Assembly: GCA_021018815.1 (NCBI GenBank)
Contig: JAITYX010000063.1
Span: 3,266,001-3,330,000, forward strand
Direction: 5' to 3'
Source of the DNA: Talinum fruticosum
Taxonomy: Eukaryota > Streptophyta > Magnoliopsida > Caryophyllales > Talinaceae
DNA length: 64,000 nt
The position numbers and the translations under genes are program-made. Each line of letters starts with the position of its first letter. Within the stretch, counting starts at the first letter, position 1. This document shows positions 36,007-49,079 of the stretch, one piece after another. The notes under the pieces are model-generated. The model did not search any database, was not told the DNA's origin, and saw nothing but the letters and a program-made list of their open reading frames with translations.

Positions 36007-38349
36007 CCAAAAAAGTAGTTTTCTTATCAACTTTCTTTTTATTGGAAAAGTTGAGCAAAGTCCTGGTAGTTGTAGGCAATAGTGAAACAATACTCAAATG
36101 TAATACGTCGTTGTAAAGGTAATAACTTATTTACAACATTTACATGGCAGTCCAAGATTGTAGATCCAAAATAGTGCGGCAGAACATTGTTTTCTAAGCA
36201 GGGACTAGTGAAAATAGAGTGATTTTGTGTATTCAAAGGAGTAAGACTTTCAGTCTTCGAAACTGTATTGCGAACTACTCCTGCTATGATCCAAATTTGA
36301 TGTTGAAACTTTCCCTATCTAAATCATAGCAAGTATTCAAAAGTTCTGACCAGGAAAAAAGATTGAAAGTTTGCTTACATACAAAGATTGACTTTCACAT
36401 GCAGCATAATTATCTCAAAAATTGAGGCATGGCTAAAAATACAAGAAAAATTTCATCAATCCTAATTCCTAAGTAAAGAATTCATGTTGGTCTCTGCGTC
36501 ATCAGCAATCCACTTCCTGTGCATTACTTTAACCTGCATTCCGTATTGAACAGTCAGTAACGCGATGATCGGGCACTTAGGAACTCGAAATCTTCGGTGC
36601 TAATAATGTAATCAACTGAAGTATCAGGAACAACAAAAGAAATAAGCACAACGCAATGTACTCCAAGAAAATTGACAATTGTTTTGATGCAAGTATAGAA
36701 GGGATTTTACCATCGACTTCAAATTTCTTCATCAACATGCAAGTCTGTATTTTTACTTCTTCACAGCTACTGGTGAGATGCATCCATACCAATTTCACCA
36801 CTGTCATATTAACTTATCAACATTATTAAACATATATCAGATCAAGTGTCAATGGAGGAGCATATGGACTTTAAAGGACTAGATATCTAGCAACTCTTCC
36901 AAAACACACACAAAGGATGAATGCAATTTAGGGATTAGGATGCCAGATAGCTGTGGAATAAGTTGCTGATAATGATGATGATCTAGGGAAAGATAAAGGC
37001 AACCCTAGGAAGAGAAGAAATAGGAAAAAGAAGAGAAAAAATTTGTCCATCTGGCACTCTATCTCAAGGGGAAGGTTAAGCAAGAATGGGTCTGGGCCCT
37101 TATGTACTTCTGTATTAGGTAACACATTATGATCTTCTAGTTACGGTTTTATTTGAATACATTAAATGCAATTGGTTGAAGGCTTTAACTGAGTGATAGT
37201 TACGTAGCTTAAACTAGGCCCTATTCTACTAGCAACTTAAAAATGCACTCTTGATCAAACATTCACTAAACTAGATATAGTTAGGCAGCTTAAAATCTCT
37301 CTTCAGTTCAATAATCAATCCATATCTAAGGCCTTTTGGATACAACCAAGGTGCACAACGATCCTGTTTACAGTTGCACTTGCGGGAGTTAATCTCCTGA
37401 ATCGTCTTGAACTTCATTACACATTTAAACAACACTCATGCAGACATTATAAAAAAAGAAGGGAAACCTAGACGAATCAGAGGTTATGATGGACATGCTG
37501 GTTAGATAAGCAGCAGGAGATGAAAATGGGCTGATGATGAGTGATTCAATATAACTAACAGCAGCTAAAAAGAGCAAAAGGTGTTAGTGGAATACCAACG
37601 TCAACCCTGTAAACCTGTCCAATTGATGTCCATGCATAGATTATTGCAAAGGGTGGTGGTTGTTAGATATTCACTCACTTGGAAGCTTTTGACAAGACAA
37701 CTACTATTTTTTACAAGTTGACAAGAATTGCTGTTACCCGAGTTGTAGAGATTTCATTCCAAGAACTAACCACTAAATGTGTGCGACCTGAGAACTAAGT
37801 AGGAGTTTACTAACTGAATTTGATAATTCAAGTGACCATGTTCAGAAACCTAGGGACATGTTTATGAGGAAAACTTCCTAACTATACAACATAAATACAC
37901 TTAATCATCATGTAGTAAGAAATCCATCATTTATCCTCAAAGTCATGGATTATATAATAATTGATGAACTGCACAAGCTTTATGACCTTTGACAATCATT
38001 GCTATCTACAGCTAAATACATGAGTTATCTGACAATATGATACTCGAATTTTTCTAACCCCTTATTCAACACCCCCGCCCCTCAACAAACATACCCAACA
38101 TGGGGCTGAAGACCCTAAAATCAAGAAGCAAAACCAACACGAGGAACCACTAAAACAAGCATCACGTAGACATGAAATAAGAAGTGATTCGCATGTGTGA
38201 TTAATAAAGGTTTTACATGCCATCAAAAAATAAAGTAGACAAGCTTTGAAAAGTTTGATCCAGTACATAAGACTTATGAACCACCCTAATTCCCATGATA
38301 TGAGAGAGTAGTAATTAAGGAGAGAGCATACATACCATATAAATGTTAT
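36007..38349. other. Region downstream of SUFC
   Basis: Mostly unassigned AT-rich sequence, probably including the SUFC 3' UTR at its right end. Two short minus-strand exon-like pieces near 36806-36714 and 36620-36557 splice in phase (see findings) but no full gene can be traced. Confidence 0.4.
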
Positions 38350-41300
38350 TCATGCAGCTGAGATTTCCCTGTAGCCTTCCTTCTCAACATCTGAAGCAAG
38401 CGAACTATCTCCAGTCTTCGCAATTCTTCCATTTTCCTGATAAACAGACACAGATTTAGCTTCTTAAAACTGGTAATACACAGGATCGCAACCAGAGTCC
38501 ACTTAGCAGGTGAAGAATTGATTTGGTTTGGTTTTATCATCAACCAAGGAAAGTAAGCCAGTGTCACAAATTCATCTACTCACCGAAACATTTTCCACCT
38601 GATGAACCAAAACATCAAAGACCGTAGTTAGCCAATTCAAAAACCAAATTAGTTAGACATTACAGGAGGGAAATTTTTCTTAGAATGAGGACCCACTAAG
38701 CCAGAGGTATCTTCAGCTCCGGAGGATCTCCTGCTTCTTTTTTGTGAAATTGTAGGCGGTTAGTGCCTCCCAAATCCAAGGTCTGTGGCAACCAGCCTCC
38801 GTAAGTGTAGAGTCAAGGCTAATCACAGCACATACCCACCCCTCCACCCCCATCTTCCGAAAAAACAAATTAAATAAAGACCCTATATGGATACTGGATT
38901 ATTGATTTGGTTTGGCTGGACTAGACACTGCAGAAACAGTCTTTTATCTTCAAGTTTTCCAAAGGATGAATGATCTGTAGTTGTGACACTATGAACATAC
39001 TCAATTAAACGCGGTGATTCCAAGCAAAATTTCAAGCTAAGTACTACTCGAAAGTTACAAAGATGTAAAGGATAGTGTTAAAATGTGCATTAAGCCACAG
39101 AATTTTCAGATTCCTGTTGACTTGCATTTCAACATAATTTGGGTTAGGTACGGGTCTAATTTGGGAGACTTTTTGGATCAAGTCAACTTTGGGTCGGCTT
39201 GTGTCAACTTCTATTTCCAGATTTGAGTCAATTTTGAGTCGGTTATAAGTCGGGTTGTGTTAATTTCAGGATCCTCTACATTCTGAATCAGTTGCTTCCA
39301 GGATTCAGATCACATTCAAACGTGTTTAATTGGGTGAGTCCAGTTGTTCAATTACTTTCACAGCTTTAAAATAAATAAATGACTAAATATTTCAACAAAA
39401 TCATAAGAATTATGTCATTCATCTTTCAAATTGTATAGCACTATTTTTGAAATATAAAATAAACGTATTAGAAATTCCCTACCAAACATGTACCCATTAT
39501 AGTCAGGTCTGAATCAGATCGGTTCTAAATTGGTTCAGATCAGTTCGGGTTTGAGTCATTTATGTTCAAGTCTGAATCAATTAAGGTTTGTGTCGGTTCA
39601 GGTCTAAATCGAGTCATATGTTTGGTTCAAATGCTCAATTCAGGATCGAGTCAATTTTGGGCTTTAGATCATTATTGGTTCATCTATTTCGGTTTAAGGG
39701 TAGGGTCCAGGTTGGGGCGGTTCAAGTCGAGTTTCATGTCAGTTTTTCTAGGTCTAGAAAACGCTACAATAGACATTTAGTGACTTCATTAAAAAAAATG
39801 TAGGGTGTATTCTACAGAAAACTACTGATATTCATCCCAAGTATTGAGATCTTTTTTCTTACAAGGATAAGAGAATAATATATTTAGATATCAAAAGATG
39901 GATGCAAAGCAAGATTCCTACAAAAGGACTATGTACATCCAACATGTAAACTATCCACCGAAATCTACAATATCCAAAGAAGATAGGCAAAAATGTCGTT
40001 ATCCAATAGTATAGAGTCTTGATAATCTTATCCTTAAAGCGTTGAAGAGATGTCTCCACTCCCTCAAAGACTCCTATTTCTCTCACACCAAATACTCCAA
40101 ATAATGGCATGTGGGATAAGCAAGGCTTTCTTCTTTTTAGCTTATCTCCCAAAGTAGCAATCCCAAGCCACGAGATGGTTCCTAATAGAGCTTCAAATAA
40201 CCCAAGAGATTCCCAAGTATTGAGATCTTGACCTCACATTACATGGAAGATACTTTCAACAATTGCAGAACTTCAAGAATCATAAAGTTCACATCTTTGG
40301 AGTGTTCTGGAGGCAAAATAATTATTGATAGATTTCTCGCAGTCAAGATTAGAAGCAGCAACAATTTCACCGAGTTCTAATTTTTGCTTATATTGTTCGT
40401 CTCAAATTCTAAGATATTGTTGTCTTTCTCAAGAAGACTCCCTGTTTGCAAGGTATTTGACAAGAAAATAACAAGTATTTGATGTTTATCAAGTTCGATG
40501 CCTCTCATCAAGTTCATGCAAAGAGGGATTTGAATGATTTTCCAATTTGTCTTATCAACTGGATGGGCACTATACATGCTTGATGGAGATACGAAAAGTG
40601 TCTGCAAGCCAAGAGAAGGAAAAGATTGCCCTTTTCTCATCACAAAATTAAACTAGACTTCATAATGCTCTCTCTCTCTCTCTGTGAGGAGCAGGGGGTG
40701 GGAGGGTGGGGGAGGGACAAGATTTCATAGTTCATAGAGCTGCCAAGATATTTATTTCATGTTAAGTTATGAGTTATGATTTACCATTATGTGAACATGT
40801 GCAGGCTCTATGTAGTCTAGGAGACGCTGATAATGAGTGATCATCAATATAGAATTCTTTGGTGTCAAAAGACCATTCACTGCTTTTGCCACATCTTGAA
40901 GTGCATCAACATCTAACCCAGAGTCAATTTCATCTAGTATAGCAAAGTCAGCACCTAAAACCTGCATTTTAGGGAAGCAACTTAAAAGTTAAAAAATAAT
41001 AAATAAATAATGTAATCCAATAAGGAATTTATCCTGTATCTAGTCTTTGCTTTTGATTAAGGTGGATGAAGTACATCAGACTCATACTATGAAGAGGGAA
41101 ACATAAAAGCATATTTTGATAAAGCACATAGTTTACTAGAATTATCTTTTTCTTTTAGCTTTCTTGTATTAAATCTGAAGATAAAAAATCCATTGTTTCG
41201 AATAGAGTGGTAGGAAATAGAATAGCACATAACAAAAAAAAAAAAAAAAGCATCCTGTTGCAGAAAAAACAACAATGGGAGCATGCTCATGCCTAGTATT

Positions 41301-44300
41301 CACTCCTAAGCAAGTATGACATACCGCAAGTTGTAAAATCTCATTCCTTTTCTGTTCTCCACCGCTGAATCCTTCGTTGACATTTCTGTTCAGAAAATCC
41401 ATCTTCATGTTCACCAGATCAAGCTTGGTATATACATGGCTAAAGAACTGCGAAAGATAGAAATAGAATAGAGGATTAAAAATGACTCCACTCTATGGAT
41501 CAAGTCAAAAAGTAAATTAATGGCGATAATGTACATTCAGAAAATACACAAATAGGACAATGAGTGATCAGAAAATAGCAAAGAAGAATATTCATCTCCA
41601 CATAATATGCATTGGAGGAAGGAAAATAAAATATGGTCATTCTATTGATCATACAGCACATATCCACCACAATGTCATCGCACATGTCTCTGATGGAAAT
41701 AGTATCATGAGTTACTATCTGAAGACGAAATTTTGATAATGGTCAAACTGAAAAGCTTAACCTTAAAACACATCACCCAAAGGTTGTCAACAAGATTATA
41801 TGATGCAACACAGTTGCTTACTTTCATGTTACCTTACTGAATTGGGCTTCCCCAAGCCAAAAAAACAAATATAAACAAATAAATAAATAAATACACTGAG
41901 AGAAAACCAACATCATCTGAAATCAAGAGCTAGATCAACAACTCATAGAGTCTGTAGGTAACACCACAGTCTCTAAATATCAAAATATTTTACAAAATCT
42001 TGTTAGCAGCAAATTGTGTTTATACCCATATAAAAAATGAGAATACAACAGAGCAGTACCTCTATTGGACCAAGCTCTGGAAGACCAAGTTTTCTCTGTC
42101 GCGCATTATATGCCATATTTAGAAAGTCAGCATTGCTCACTCCAGGAATTTCAACAGGTGACTGAAAGCTCATAAAAATCCCTGAAAGAGACCTTTCCTC
42201 TGGATCCATCTCAAGTAAGTTTTGACCTTTAAAAGTCACAGTACCTCCAGTAACTTCATAATCTGGGTGACCAACAAGAACCTACAACACAGAACCAAGC
42301 ATAAATTTCAAAGAACTTGTACAAAGTGCAGACTATCAAGCATGTAAACAAAAGCTGCAATCCAACAACAATATATTAACTCCATTAGCCACAAATAAAA
42401 GTCCAAAAGAGGACAAAAGAAAAGCCATATAACAAGCAGTACACGCCTTCAAGTGACGAGAAAGCTAAACAAAGCAAATATACAATTATGAGTAAAAGAC
42501 GAGACAGAAAAGATGAAATATCAGCATATCTACTACAGGCATGCGAAGTTTAAGAAGACCTAAGGCAATGAACTTAGCGAGTTGTCTCATAACTTCATAA
42601 GGCAGTGCTCATGATGGGAATGGCAAAGCACCACACACATGTAAAAGGATAACAGCCATGATATGTATTTGAGATGGTACCAGAAAGAATAAGATACTAC
42701 CATGATAAACAGACCTTTGAAAGTGTACTCTTCCCAGAACCGTTCTTCCCCATGATTGCATGCACCTACGAGCAAATAAAAGAATGTCAATATTGCACAA
42801 TGGAATTCTAATTGCCCCGGTGCACATGGAACAGCAGATATGAGTCATACATATCCCCATTGTCCAGTATGTCTTCCAAGTTCCGACATGAGATGCTGAT
42901 TTATTGACAAATTTACATGGAAGAACATTAATTGGTAGCAATTGATTGCTCACGCAACCTCATTTTCTATTATGCAGTGACAGCTCACAAGCAACTTGTT
43001 CATTACCAGCTGACAAATCCAAACCAAAACTCCAGAGTTCTGCATAAGCAGGGTATGACTGTGAGGGGTTAGTTCTATGGTGCTTAGTCTTGAATAGCAA
43101 AGAGGTTTCTATCGGACTCTATATCTAAAAAAAAAAAGAACACACCACACACACACACAGATACGATGGATGGAGTATACATACAGGAACACAAAAAGTT
43201 CTGCAACATAGGAACAAAAGGATCGAGAATATTAAATAGCATACAACTTTGTGATTACTATGTCTTATAACTTTCCACAAATATCAACAAAACCAACAAA
43301 CTTGAAATCCAAAGACAAAACCCCAAATGAAGCTAGGATTGCTCATCCTTTGAGTTTAACTCAAATGAAATCACTTATTCCTCAAACAATTTAGGCGTTT
43401 CCTTCCAATAAAATAGAAGAAAATTACTCTCCCACCTCACCTCTCCCCCCAAAAAAACCCAATAAAGTTAGAAAGCGCTCACAGAGGGCTATGAACTTTG
43501 TATTTGTTTATCTCTATAATCTGGAAGACATCTTAAACTCATTGGAAGACAATTTCTCTTAAGACAGATGGGTTGTGGTCCCCATAAATGCCAAATAACT
43601 TTATTACTTATGTGCAACACAGTTGTAGACATTGCAAGAGGATTTATAACAGGAACAGCCTCTCTATAATTGTATTTCAAAAGCCCCTATCCAACCAAGG
43701 AGCAGAAGGGGTAAAGAAGGCAAGGAAAAAACCAAGTAACATTTTACGGGGTTATTCATACTCTACAATCTGTGATTATTAACTATTGAAGTCTAAGGCA
43801 AGCATATTATGCATAAAATTGATAGGATTTCTCGCACCTACCAAAAACTGATATAATTCCTGGAACATGACAATTAGTTTCGCACTAAAATTTGAGTTTT
43901 GAATTTTCTCAGGCATGCAAGGAACTCCTTACAAAGTTTTTTTTCATACATGTAGTAACACAAATTAATTCCCCATCAGCAAGAATAATAGAAGAATTAA
44001 CTGCAAACAATTTATAGTCTCATAATTTTGCTTTCTTGTTTCAGGTTAAAAGGGATTACTGGGGCAATAAAGAAAGGTTTCCCAGAACCCGATACCCCAT
44101 AAAACTCCCTTAGAATTTACAATCTTAACAATTTCTCATCTCCAATATGAAATCAAATGAAATTCAATTTTCGCAACAAAAATCCAGAAGCGAAACACCA
44201 AATAAAAATTAGAATCTACTTCAGTGAATAAATTATCCAAACTAGAAAGAGAGGAACTATCCTGACCTCTCCTTCATAGATAGTGAGATTGACGCCATTG

Positions 44301-44605
44301 AGAATCTTCTGCTGAGACTCGGCAATCACAGCAGTGAGATCCTTGACTTCGAGGAGTAGCTTCTTGTTGGCGTCATGATCAAACCCCAGAGGCGGAGATT
44401 CAACAGAGACGGTGGCTGCGGCGACAGGGCGGCGTAGAGAGTGGGAGTTGGGGCGGAAGAGAGAGAGTGAGCGGAATTGGTTTGATGAACATGAAGACGA
44501 AGAGACGAAATGGAGATAGAATGAATTGGGAAAGCGTGGGGAGTTTGAAGATGATTGAGAGAAGAAGAGGGATGGCGTTTGTATTGGGGTCGACCTCCCC
44601 GCCAT
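38350..44605 (-). CDS. SUFC: SufC, plastid Fe-S cluster assembly ABC-type ATPase (ABCI6/NAP7)
   Basis: ATPase of the SUF iron-sulphur assembly machine in plastids, where it works with SufB and SufD. Six coding exons on the minus strand give 332 residues: 44605-44267, 42765-42715, 42281-42060, 41447-41325, 40961-40785, 38436-38350. Exon 1 encodes a Ser/Arg-rich chloroplast transit peptide followed by VAAATVSVESPPLG, a stretch typical of plant SufC. Then come Walker A (GKNGSGKST, in the 17-codon exon 2), the signature motif (FSGGEQKR), Walker B (FAILDEIDSGLD) and the H-loop (ITHYQRLL). The last exon encodes ENGRIAKTGDSSL and the stop. All junctions are GT-AG and in phase; length is normal. An upstream in-frame ATG at 44686 exists, but the ATG at 44605 opens the transit peptide as in homologues. 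Confidence 0.94.
39120..39790. repeat. Degenerate GGTTCAGGTC-type repeats in SUFC intron 5
   Basis: Many diverged copies of motifs such as GGTTCAGATC, GAGTCAATTTTG and GTCGGGTTG recur over about 670 bases in the plus orientation. They resemble the subterminal repeat zones of plant DNA transposons, but no ends were found. Confidence 0.4.
39850..40310 (-). pseudogene. LINE 3' remnant (zf-RVT region) in SUFC intron 5
   Basis: On the minus strand, a C-E-L-Y-D-S start, then VESIFHVM, LFEALLGTISWL and FEGVETSLQRFKDKI follow the order of the zinc-binding C-terminal domain of plant LINE reverse transcriptases. The cysteine/histidine pattern is partly decayed and frames shift. It is a 3' fragment only, inside the 2.3 kb intron between exons 5 and 6 and in the same orientation as the gene. 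Confidence 0.45.
40668..40683. repeat. (CT)n microsatellite in SUFC intron 5
   Basis: Dinucleotide run followed by a G-rich tract (GGGGGTGGGAGGGTGGGGGA) just downstream. Confidence 0.8.
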
Positions 44606-44739
44606 GGCTGCCGCTCTAGCAGTCCACGTCTTCTCCGAGAGAGAGAAGGGGAGAGAGCAGAAACAGGGAACAGACAAAGACCTCAAAAATTGAACTACAA
44701 AGTAGAATTAAATTTTGTAGGAGTCACTAGCAATATAAG
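44606..44739. promoter_or_regulatory. Shared interval between SUFC start and tRNA-Gly
   Basis: Only 134 bases separate the SUFC start codon (minus) from the tRNA-Gly 5' end (plus), so the SUFC 5' UTR and core promoter must overlap or abut the Pol III gene. A CAA triplet at 44732-44734, the usual plant tRNA start context, and an AT-rich AATTAAATTTTG stretch upstream fit the tRNA promoter. Confidence 0.55.
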
Positions 44740-44810
44740 CACCAGTGGTCTAGTGGTAGAATAGTACCCTGCCACGGTACAGACCCGGGTTCGATTCCCG
44801 GCTGGTGCAT
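44740..44810 (+). tRNA. tRNA-Gly(GCC)
   Basis: 71 bases fold as a complete cloverleaf: acceptor GCACCAG pairs with CTGGTGC, A box TGGTCTAGTGG, anticodon loop CTGCCAC with GCC, B box GGTTCGATTCC. It matches the plant nuclear tRNA-Gly consensus and ends in a genomically encoded A. T-runs at about 44816 and 44822 can terminate Pol III. Confidence 0.97.
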
Positions 44811-44984
44811 AGTCTTTTCCCTTTTTCTTGTCATTATAATATCGACAACATTGTGCCACTATATTTTTTCCATTGTATTATCCAAAATTTTGGGTCATAG
44901 TCTTTTCCGTTTTTCTTGTCATTATAATATCGACAACATTGTGCCACTATATTCTTTTCCATTGTATTATCCAAAATTTTGGGT
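44809..44984 (+). repeat. Tandem duplication of the tRNA-Gly 3' flank
   Basis: Two copies (44809-44895 and 44896-44984, about 88 bases each) differ by only a few substitutions and small indels. The unit opens at the last bases of the tRNA and includes the T-run terminators. The tRNA itself is not duplicated. Confidence 0.85.
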
Positions 44985-45717
44985 TCTGCTAATGAAAATA
45001 TATGCAATTATATTGCTTTACCTTGCAATGTAATGATGCTTAATATTTGTATGCATCCCACCATCGAGTTTTAGACAATAAGACTCAGTGGTATAATGAC
45101 ATAAACAGTGGAGCCAATGTGCTTGACATTTTTAGAAGTTTTGATCCATTTTTTTATATTTTTTATTTTAATTGACAAGTAAGCTTCTTAAGTTTGACTT
45201 TCTCTCTCTCTCTCAATCAAAACATTTAAAAACACCTCACTCTTCCAAACCTCCTTTATCAAATTAATTCTCTCTTCGCAAAAAACCCCTCAATACAAGA
45301 CTATTTGAATTCAACTCTTTATAGATTTTATGTGAGATTATTCAGCAATCAACTCCAATTTTTTTTTTGTTAGTTAAAAGAAATCTCAAATGTCCCTCCA
45401 AATCGATAGCAAAAGCGAAATGAATACATTATGAACTCTTCCTCCAAAGAAGACCTACACCTTTATTCGCTTGAAGTACAAGAAGGAAGATTTGGGTTCT
45501 AATTTTATTAGAAGGCTATGCGTTGGGGTTAGTTTCATATGTTACTTAATTTGTGTGAAAGGGAGATTTGTTTAAAAGGATAATTTATCTATGTTGGAGT
45601 TTTTCCTGATTTGATAGTTGATTTTTATTTGATTGTTGGGATTTAGTACAATCTTTACTAAGTAACTTAATTTGTGAATTTTATCATATGTTTTATTTGA
45701 ATAGAAGGATTGCCGAA

Positions 45718-47140
45718 AATGGATGAAATAAAATTGGATATCAATTATAGGGAGAAGTTTGTGACAGAAGATGAGTTCAAATATAAAAGGGGTGCTATTA
45801 AGATTGCATAAATTAACATTCTATTCAGTTAAAGGTTATGTGGAATACATTGATTTTGAAAATGCAATTGAATATTATTATGCAAGACCTAGGTTGGACT
45901 TGAAATCTAGTTTATGAAAGTTAGTGGATTATGACGAGTCAACAGAGATGGAAAAACATACAAGTGTTACTGGGCATATAAGTATGTATGTTTCTCATGA
46001 AGTTGATGAGGCTGACTTATTGCCTCAAAATGCCACTAACTTTACCTAGGCCAAATATGCCTACATCATACAACCCTAAAGGCATGGTTTTATAGTGCCA
46101 TCTTTGTTAATCCCAATTAAAGCGATCGTAGAGTGAAACACTCCATTCCCCTATTTAAATAGCAAGAAAAAAGATTCCACACATTATATTTACACCTTTC
46201 ACCTGAACAACATATATCTCCAAAGCGAGTGCCCCATAAAACAACCATAAAAGTAACACCTACGCGATCCAATCAAAACTCAACTGTACTATATCATATA
46301 AACCATGAAACCACCCAAGAGTTCATACCTACACCACCTATAGATGTTGAAACTAAAGGAGATATAGATGTTGAATATGATTGGGAAGACCTTTAACATG
46401 ATTCACCTATTCTAATGCATGAGTTAGTAAATGATGAAATTGACTCATCAAGTGAAAATTTTATGAACCTAAGAGAGATCATGAAGAGGAGTTGGAGGAA
46501 GACAATGCAGAAAAAGCAGCTTCATATGACCCCGAAGACAAAAGCAAAGTTGTAGTGGAAGAAGATGATGTGCCAAAAGAATAAGAAGAAGAAGAACAAT
46601 GATCCTGAATTTAAGGATTTTGAGACCAGATGATAAAGAGTGACAAACTTGTCGGAATAAAAGTGTTAGAGCTGAAGAAACAAAAGGCAATTCAACATGA
46701 AAAAGCAATACAACATGAGAAGGCATTTGTTCCTAGTTTTGTTGGAAAAAGTTTAAGATCTAGAAGAAAACATTCACATAATAACAGAGAAACTCCAGCA
46801 CAAGGGCATTTTCATACCGATTATGAAGATTATGAATAAGAAATGGAAATAGGGGTGAAAGCAAAAGTGATTAGGATAGTTTGTTGAGGTTATTGAGAGG
46901 GAAGAAGAGAGTATTGAAGGTTACACAGGGCAATGATTGGAAAATTTTTAAGTGAAAAGATTAAAAGATGCAATTACTATGTATGCTTTGAAAGTTGGTT
47001 ATGACTTAAAGATAGGAAGGTCACACAAATCAAGGAACATAATAGCTATATATTGCAAGGAGAATTGTAGATTCAAATTACATGCTTCTTGGGACAAGCA
47101 AAATTTTACATGTATTCTAAGAGCTACATTCACTTGCTAA
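45718..47140 (+). pseudogene. MULE transposase, N-terminal part
   Basis: A frame opening MDEIKLDINYREKF near 45719 and an acidic stretch near 46360-46480 (DIDVEYDWEDL; DEIDSSSENF) resemble the variable N-terminus of plant MULE proteins. The last frame (46952-47140) contains LKDAITMYALKVGYDLKIGR and CKENCRFKLHASWDK, the MuDR N-terminal DNA-binding domain. Several stops and shifts interrupt the series. The frame is cut just after the ASWDK region by an inserted sequence. Confidence 0.6.
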
Positions 47141-49075
47141 ATGCCATGGAACGTTCCGGAACAACTCGAAATTCTCTCGAAATTTTCTTTATTGTTCCAT
47201 AAGTTTCCTCAATCTTCTATAATGTTCCACGATTGTATAGAAACATAAATATTTGTATAGATGACTCTAGAGGATAAATCTAGACTTTAGAATCAAATTA
47301 ATCTCCAGCGTTCATTGAGGAGGTGAGAGCTTATATAAACCCCTAAGGGGGCTCATTTATAAGGCATCCAAGATCCAACAATCATCCATTCAAGCTTGCA
47401 AGTAATATACAAGCATTCCGCCAAATTCTCCAAGTGTTCTCTTGCTTACTTAGCTTTCTTCCAAACTTTAGTCAAACAACCTCCAAGGTGTACTAACTAG
47501 CTAAATAAGGGTTTGGAGGGTAGTTTGTTAGCACTTGCGTGGGATTGGTTTGAATGAATTATTTTCTCATGACATAAAGTACAAGGAAAGCTCTCATTAG
47601 CTAGCCAAAGAATTGAAGTAACAAGTAAAGAGAGTCTTCGGATAATATTGAACCCATGGTATGCATATGGTGTTAAGAAATGTTCGATCCAAATATTGCG
47701 TTATTTTTACCCCTATTTACTTAAAGTTTGACTCGAGAAATAAAATATTCTGAAGATTTTTACTTATTTTTTTTATTTTGTCAGTAATAATTAAAGACTC
47801 GAATGAGTCCCGGAAGTCGAACTTGAAACATAGTGACATTAAAGAAACAAAGTGCAGCCCAATTACTCAAAGTGCAGCCCAATATGAATCTTTCTCTATC
47901 TAATCATGCGGAGCCCACTAGGTTTAATATTTTCTAACAAATATTCAGCAATTGGAGGTGAACCTCACATGAATAAGAACAATATGGAGGAATTGTACTC
48001 AAATTTCTGTCTCCAATCAAGTGGGGTATGCGGCCCAAATTCTTAAAGAAATAAGAAGCTAATTATATTAGGTTAGTTTTCGAGCAACTCAAGGGATAAA
48101 GAAGGATCAGCCAAAGATGTCAAGGGGAGGCCGGAGCGTAAGCATTAGCATAGTATTTAATTTGGTTAATTTTAGTCTAGGTTATTAGTTTTTTCATGTA
48201 AATTTTAGATTCATATAATTTAGATTCAATTGTTGTTTTAGTTTTAATTATTAATTCAGTTCCTAATAGTGTTCGGTTTCAATTTGATTCGTTCTCGATA
48301 CCTTCTTCCCTTTTGCCTCTCTTTTTTCTCTAGTTTGTTTAGTTTGTTTGATTTTTATTATCTTTTGATGTTATTAGTAGTTATATTATTTGTTTAATTT
48401 TATGTTTAATTTTAATTTTTTAGTTTGTGTCACTTTGATTGTGATTAGCCTCTCTAATGGCTAATTAGTCCTATTTAGGCCTTAATCCACCTAGTTTTTA
48501 CTTGTTATTTGACATTGTTTCTCATGCCCGATACGTGTTCAATGAAATACCTAAAAGTGTTTTTCATCTTAATTTTTGGGCGGTTAGTCTATAACTAAAA
48601 GGTGGAGCCAATTTGCTACTATGGGTAAAGAGAGTAGTTGAGATTTTGGCATGAAAATATCTTGAATCCTAGCTAGGTCCGAGGTTGCTATTTTTGTAGT
48701 CTAGTTGGGCTAACCCCACGAAAGTAGGTGGTTAGAATAACTAGACTAACTCATGACCCTCAAAAATGTGGCTTGAGCAGGTCTTGATGGTGTAACCTAC
48801 CACTTCTAAATACATGTATAAACTTGGGTAAGTTTAGGCTTGACTTAATTATTTAGTTTATTAAGTGGTAAGATCACAACCTCGAGTACTCATTTTATTG
48901 CTTTCTAGGATCGGTTTAGTTACATATAACTCATCTCTCCTGTTTCGCGTAGACGAGAAAATTCAAGATAATTTTGATATTTAAAATACAACTCTCTGTG
49001 GATATGACCTGTGCTTGGTGGGTAGGTACAACTATGTCGTGTACTTGTAGTTATGATTTTAAGATTTAATTCTTT
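47141..49075. mobile_element. Insertion splitting the MULE transposase, retrotransposon-like (unclassified)
   Basis: MULE coding sequence breaks off near 47140 and resumes near 49080. The intervening 1.9 kb has no coding frame. Its left part has a promoter-like TATAAACCCC (about 47334) followed by a leader-like region. Its right part ends in CTCTCTGTGGATATGACCTG, a phrase reminiscent of plant gypsy LTR ends. I could not pair two LTRs or find a target duplication, so the type is uncertain; it may be more than one element. Confidence 0.4.
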
Positions 49076-49079
49076 CTAA

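Noticed and set aside
36928..37125. Minus-strand peptide NTEVHKGPDPFLLNLPLEIE as an exon
   Set aside because: It begins after an AG but runs into a T-rich low-complexity tract with no donor site and cannot be joined to neighbours in phase.
38581..38600. A 15-base micro-exon (VENVS) before the last SUFC exon
   Set aside because: It has AG and GT borders, but exon 5 joins exon 6 directly in phase to give the standard SufC sequence HIM-ENGRIAKTGD, so no extra residues are needed.
39120..39790. A minisatellite in the SUFC intron
   Set aside because: Units are too irregular in length and order to call a tandem repeat; listed only as degenerate repeats.
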